Below are positions 60,129 to 64,000 of a stretch of 64,000 bases of DNA, one piece after another. The stretch is from Burhinus oedicnemus (taxonomy: Eukaryota; Chordata; Aves; Charadriiformes; Burhinidae). Under the pieces are notes generated by a model. It was not told where the DNA came from. It made no database searches and was given only the letters and a program-made list of their open reading frames with translations. The DNA lies in contig VFFE01009182.1 in assembly GCA_008921705.1 (NCBI GenBank), positions 3,689,444 to 3,753,443 on the forward strand, written 5' to 3'. Within the stretch, counting starts at the first letter, position 1. Each line of letters begins with the position of its first letter. Both the position numbers and the translations under genes were made by a program.

Positions 60129-61562
60129 GTTAGCCAGTGAACTGATAAATTCCTGTGGCATTTGGTGGGAAAGGGAGGAAAATTATGATCAAGCAGTTCT
60201 GGGAAATCGAAAGGTCAAAATATCACATGAAAGAGCAAGTTTCCATTTTTTAAACTCCACTTTCTAGTGAACCTTGCTAAAGCAGCTGTTGGTAAGGATC
60301 CACCTTTATGAACTGTTTTATAGTTTTGCGTGATTCAGCCATAAACAATTACTATGAGGTAAAGACTTGATGTGTAAGGTTATAGTTGAGTAGTTTAGGT
60401 CAGCTGTTTTTCACAAAGCCCTTACATCCAGAAAAGAACAAAATATTTCTATTCCTTTATTGTTTAATTCTAATATTAATATCCTAAAATTTTTTCTACA
60501 GTTTTTAATTATTTTGTCTCTCTGCTTTGTCAGATGTTCAAAGTGCCAAGGAAATACAATGTCTAATACACAATGAATATCAAATGTCCACAAATCAAAG
60601 CCTGCCCCCTTGTTCAAGGTCTTCTTAGGAGTAAACATTAGGAAAATACAGAGAAATCTCCCAGCATGTCCTATATGAGAGTCCAAAACCCATGAACTCT
60701 GTAATGAAAACTAAATAAATGACTCTGTCCTTCACTGCCAAGCTGTTAATCCATAATGTGGAGTTGGCCCCTGTTGTTGTCAACAGTGATATATAAATCA
60801 TATCAGACAAAACAAGAACCAGGCTGACCCTTTACCCATTCCTTAATCCCAGTTCAAACATTTATTATGCCTAAACCCTCTCCCTTCCGTTATATTTCCC
60901 TGTCTTCACATCTCTCTTGCTTGCTGGTTTCTACTGGGATAGCAAGAGTAGAAAAGTGAGTGGGAGCCTGTTTGCAGTGTTCTACAGGGAATTTCAGTCC
61001 AATTTCCTAAGCCAAAGAGGTTTCAGTAACAGAACCCTACCCACTGTTTGGTCCTTCATAAAGCCATGGCTCCTGCTGCTCAGGACTTCCGGGAACAGGA
61101 ACGTACAGAGAAAGTAGCTTTGCAAGCGAGGGGTCACATACCCAGGGATGACACAGAACAAAAACTATACTGGTGGGGGAAAGCTAGGGGGAGAGGTGGC
61201 CTTTCAGGAAGACCCAGCGAAACTAAAGTGAGAAGACTAAGAAAGGAAACACTGGCTGAAAGAGTGAGGGGAAAGAAGACAGAGGGAAATTCACTAAGGC
61301 TGAGTCTTTAGTAAGACCCAGGGTAAAGCACTTAAAAGTCAAAGGAAAGAGTGCTGCTTGTTTGGGTATCATTGAAAGCAGTTCCTTAATATGCTACCTA
61401 AGTTTCATTTAAGTCAATGAGTAAAATATCCAGTGACTTTCATATTAGTTGGACAGGGCCCTAAATGAAAAAGGGCATGAAATTAACTGAATTTTGCCAC
61501 TTGTAAAGCTCCTGCTGAGCTCATTTCAGGATCAAAGCCTAGAACTATAATTGTGTTGCTCG
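60129..61562. other. Unique non-coding DNA
   Basis: No recognised repeat or gene. An Arg/Lys-rich frame at 61,048-61,311 lies in a purine-rich stretch and is probably chance. Confidence 0.55.
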
Positions 61563-61690
61563 TTAAAATAATGGAACAAATATTGAGAGAAAAATAACTA
61601 AATCCAGGGCAGTAGTGCCAAGAGCGATAAACAGCATGGGTTTATAAAGAACAGATCTTGCCTTACAAACCAGACTGCCTTTTTCTAATA
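61563..61690 (+). mobile_element. Old CR1/L3-like LINE scrap
   Basis: In one frame the start reads KIMEQILREK, and a later stretch reads QHGFIKNRSCLTNQTAFF. These correspond to the conserved KxMExI...QHGFxxxRSCLTNLxxFY block of CR1/L3-type reverse transcriptase. Stops and a frame shift separate the two parts. It is an isolated decayed fragment, plus strand. Confidence 0.6.
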
Positions 61691-62295
61691 GAATTACAAA
61701 GCGTCAAATTCTGCTATGTTTGGTAGGGCTGACTTGCGCTAAAGGAACCACCAAAGTCTACTCCTGGTAGCAGTTACTTATGTGAATAATGGTCCTAAAT
61801 GCTGAGCTATAATTAGCAGATGAAGGGAGAGCAGTAGATTAATACTATGCCCCATGACATTTTACTGATTAAGGGTAAATTTCCAGATCAGTTTTGTGAT
61901 GCAGGAGCCTGGATGTCAGTTGGAGATTTTCAGTTTGGTTTGTACGTAGTACTGTGAATTAATATCCTGGGTGAAGAGCTATGACAAAAAATGCAGTTAC
62001 AAATGGCAAAGTACAGCTCTCCGCGAGGTGCTTAGAGCTCCATGTCAACATGTCTTTATACAATCAGAATTGCAAAACAAAGAAAAACGCTTAAGGGCAA
62101 TTCTCATACTGAATTATAAGACGTTGGGAATGTGATAATTATGTTGTCAAAGTGAGAAACCTGGAAAAGTATGTGCGGAAGTGGTATGTGAATGGGATTT
62201 AAGAATACAAGACCAAAACAGTTGACCTGCACTTACAAGGTGAAAAGTTGGGGGAAATACTGATGCAAATACTCAAGAGCCACATGAAAATCCCT
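61691..62295. other. Unique non-coding DNA
   Basis: Nothing recognised. It may include unrecognisable continuation of the old LINE scrap just upstream. Confidence 0.5.
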
Positions 62296-62664
62296 CATAG
62301 AACCATAGAATCACCTAGGTTGGAAGGGACCTTTAAGATCATTGAGTCCAACCATCAACCTAACACTGCCAAAACCACCATTAAACCATGTCCCTAAGCA
62401 TCATATCGACCTGTCTTAAATACCTCCAGGGATGGCGATTCCACCACTTCCCTGGGCAGCCTGTTCCAATGCTTGATAACCCTTTCAGTGAAGAATTTTT
62501 TCCTAAGATCCAATCTAAACCTCCCTTGGTGCAATTTGAGGCCATTTCCTCTTGTCTTATTGCTTGTTACTTGGGAGAAGAGACCAACCCCCACCACTCT
62601 ACAGCCTCCTCTCAGGTAGTTGTAGAGAGTGATAAGGTCTCCTCAGAGCCCCCTTTTCTCCAGA
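62296..62664 (-). mobile_element. CR1 LINE, 3' fragment
   Basis: It begins CATAGAACCATAGAATCACC, then GGTTGGAAGGGACCTTTAAG, and runs in reverse through the ORF2 tail to GCCCCCTTTTCTCCAG. The minus-strand translation includes [20 protein letters not shown] and [18 protein letters not shown], matching the CR1 C-terminus. Same subtype as 54,623-55,087. Confidence 0.95.
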
Positions 62665-64000
62665 AAACATGTCACAAACCAGGCTGGTCAATAGACCACC
62701 TAACAATGTAAAGCTCCAGTACACACTCACGTGGAGAAATGTGTAAAGCTATAAAGGTATGCATCAAATTGGAGGGAATCCAGAGAATGCTAATGTAATC
62801 AGATCCAAGCAGAAGTGTATCAGGTTTTGTGCAGTAGATAAAGGGGAGATTATCTACAGTAATATAGTTGTATCCATACCTATCTACAAATATTTGATGA
62901 AAGAACAATGCAATAATCCATCAGATATATGGCATGAAATTGAGAGGAGAAAATGTAAGACAGTGTCTGGAAGAACTTTGACTGTGAAATGTAGTAGTTC
63001 ATTGGGTGGAACAGGTCATCTTATGCATGACAGCTGACTTGGCCTGGTGTAAAGGTAGTGCATGTGACACCCCCTCTAAGGCTAACAGAGATCCCACAGC
63101 AGCGTCAAAAATCCAGTAATCGCCAACTCAGCCAAGAGGTCCTTGTATTGCTTAGTCTTCCTTTATCACTGTCTGCTGCAGCAAAAGGTTTAAGGACAGA
63201 GTCAGGCATGAAATATTATGTTGTTAAATGTTAGCTATTGCTATAAATTATTGGATTTTTTTTTCCTGAGATCCTTTTCAGAGTTTTTAAGGATTAATAA
63301 ATCCTTATTTACTCAGGCAGTCCCAGTAGGGAATCATCAAAAATATTTGCATAATTTTTCCCATATCAGTGCGTTATGGCTCCAGAGCTTGTACTTTCTC
63401 CTTGCTTTTCAGCTGGTCTAAATTGTCATTGTACTGTTGAATTCAATTGTACTTAAGCACCTGCCACTTCCAGGTGTCCATTATTTACCAGTTTTTCTTG
63501 TTGCCAGGGCCAAGAAAAAGAAAGGGATCATTTGCTAGTCCCTTTGACAGCATGGAGTGAGAAAATGAAAAAACTCTATGTACTATCTATATGATCTCTA
63601 AAACTCAGCTATGGAGGAGAGGTCAATTATTTCTAGTGTGAAAAATAAGCTTCCACCTGAAGTTCTTTGATAAGGCAGAACACATACTGGACAGAAAGAG
63701 AAAGAGCATGAGCCTCCATCCCCTTCATACAGCTATTGTGTTTGGCCTGCAATACTTAGAATCAAGTGGAAAGCCAGGCTGGAGTGGAAAAAAATGTCAC
63801 CTACCCATGTCCTTTTTAAAGTGATGCTTTGTAGTAAATTGCTTTCTGTTTAATTTGGCTTATGCCAGCAATGCTGCACTTGGTGAGGCAGCGTGACTCC
63901 AATCATCTTCAGCGTGAGCAGGATCAGCCTATGTGTTTCATTGTTGTCGTGGAGTAGCTGGAGTGCTAGTCCTTTATGGCTAGTCCTTATGCATGCATCT
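62665..64000. other. Unique non-coding DNA
   Basis: No gene is recognised. Around 62,760-62,810 the words AAATTGGAGGGAATCCAGAG and AATGCTAATGTAATCAGATC faintly resemble an old CR1 tail, too weakly to call. Confidence 0.5.

Noticed and set aside
62750..62810. Possible old CR1 tail fragment
   Set aside because: Only one or two short words resemble CR1 and there is no collinear block, unlike 17,850-18,395.
1..64000. CRISPR arrays, operons, phage or plasmid modules, tRNA/rRNA genes
   Set aside because: No regularly spaced repeats, no bacterial-type gene clusters and no tRNA B-box-like words with a matching A box. Repeat content is purely avian retroelement.

Overview
This is a stretch of bird (Aves) genomic DNA. 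The evidence is the set of interspersed repeats. At least six separate CR1 non-LTR retrotransposon insertions carry the typical avian 3' end (short ATTCTATG-type repeats next to a conserved TTGGAAGGGACCT-type segment). There are two families of endogenous-retrovirus long terminal repeats (LTRs) of the kind common in birds, and two much older, decayed CR1/L3-like LINE remnants. Between repeats the DNA is AT-rich and CpG-poor, with many short spurious ORFs. Nothing is prokaryotic or plasmid-like: there are no operons, ribosome binding sites, CRISPR arrays or tRNA/rRNA genes. I see no complete protein-coding gene. The window is best read as introns or intergenic DNA of a vertebrate locus.

Layout. 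1-13,876: unique non-coding DNA with one short CR1 fragment (about 2.8 kb), poly-G/poly-C tracts, two clean hairpins, a 397-bp open stretch behind a splice acceptor (9.6-10.0 kb), and a complete solo LTR on the minus strand (10,622-11,344). 13,877-15,115: a relatively young minus-strand CR1 whose ORF2 tail is open for 265 codons. It is split by an LTR of a second family, with a 20-N assembly gap at the junction. 15,116-43,367: mostly unique DNA with one CR1 tail (16.6 kb), an ancient LINE relic (17.85-18.4 kb), exon-like segments (22.2 and 25.9 kb), two GC-rich patches (32.2 and 36.2 kb), an octamer-like inverted repeat (33.3 kb) and an unusual doubly open segment (38.2-38.7 kb). 43,368-44,355: a plus-strand CR1 with a recognisable reverse-transcriptase FADD box and one in-frame stop. 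46,750-47,270: a second solo LTR, of the same family as the one nested in the CR1. 53,697-60,128: four exon-like segments on the plus strand whose splice phases fit together, interspersed with CR1 tails. 60,129-64,000: unique DNA, an old LINE scrap and one more CR1 tail.

No genes can be shown to work together here. The strongest hint of a host gene is the plus-strand exon chain at 53.7-60.1 kb, best supported at 54,293-54,403. I cannot name its product, and similar-looking pseudo-exons occur elsewhere by chance. I found no convincing sign of an undescribed biological system. The most checkable observations are the nested LTR-in-CR1 at the assembly gap, the exon chain and several perfect inverted repeats.
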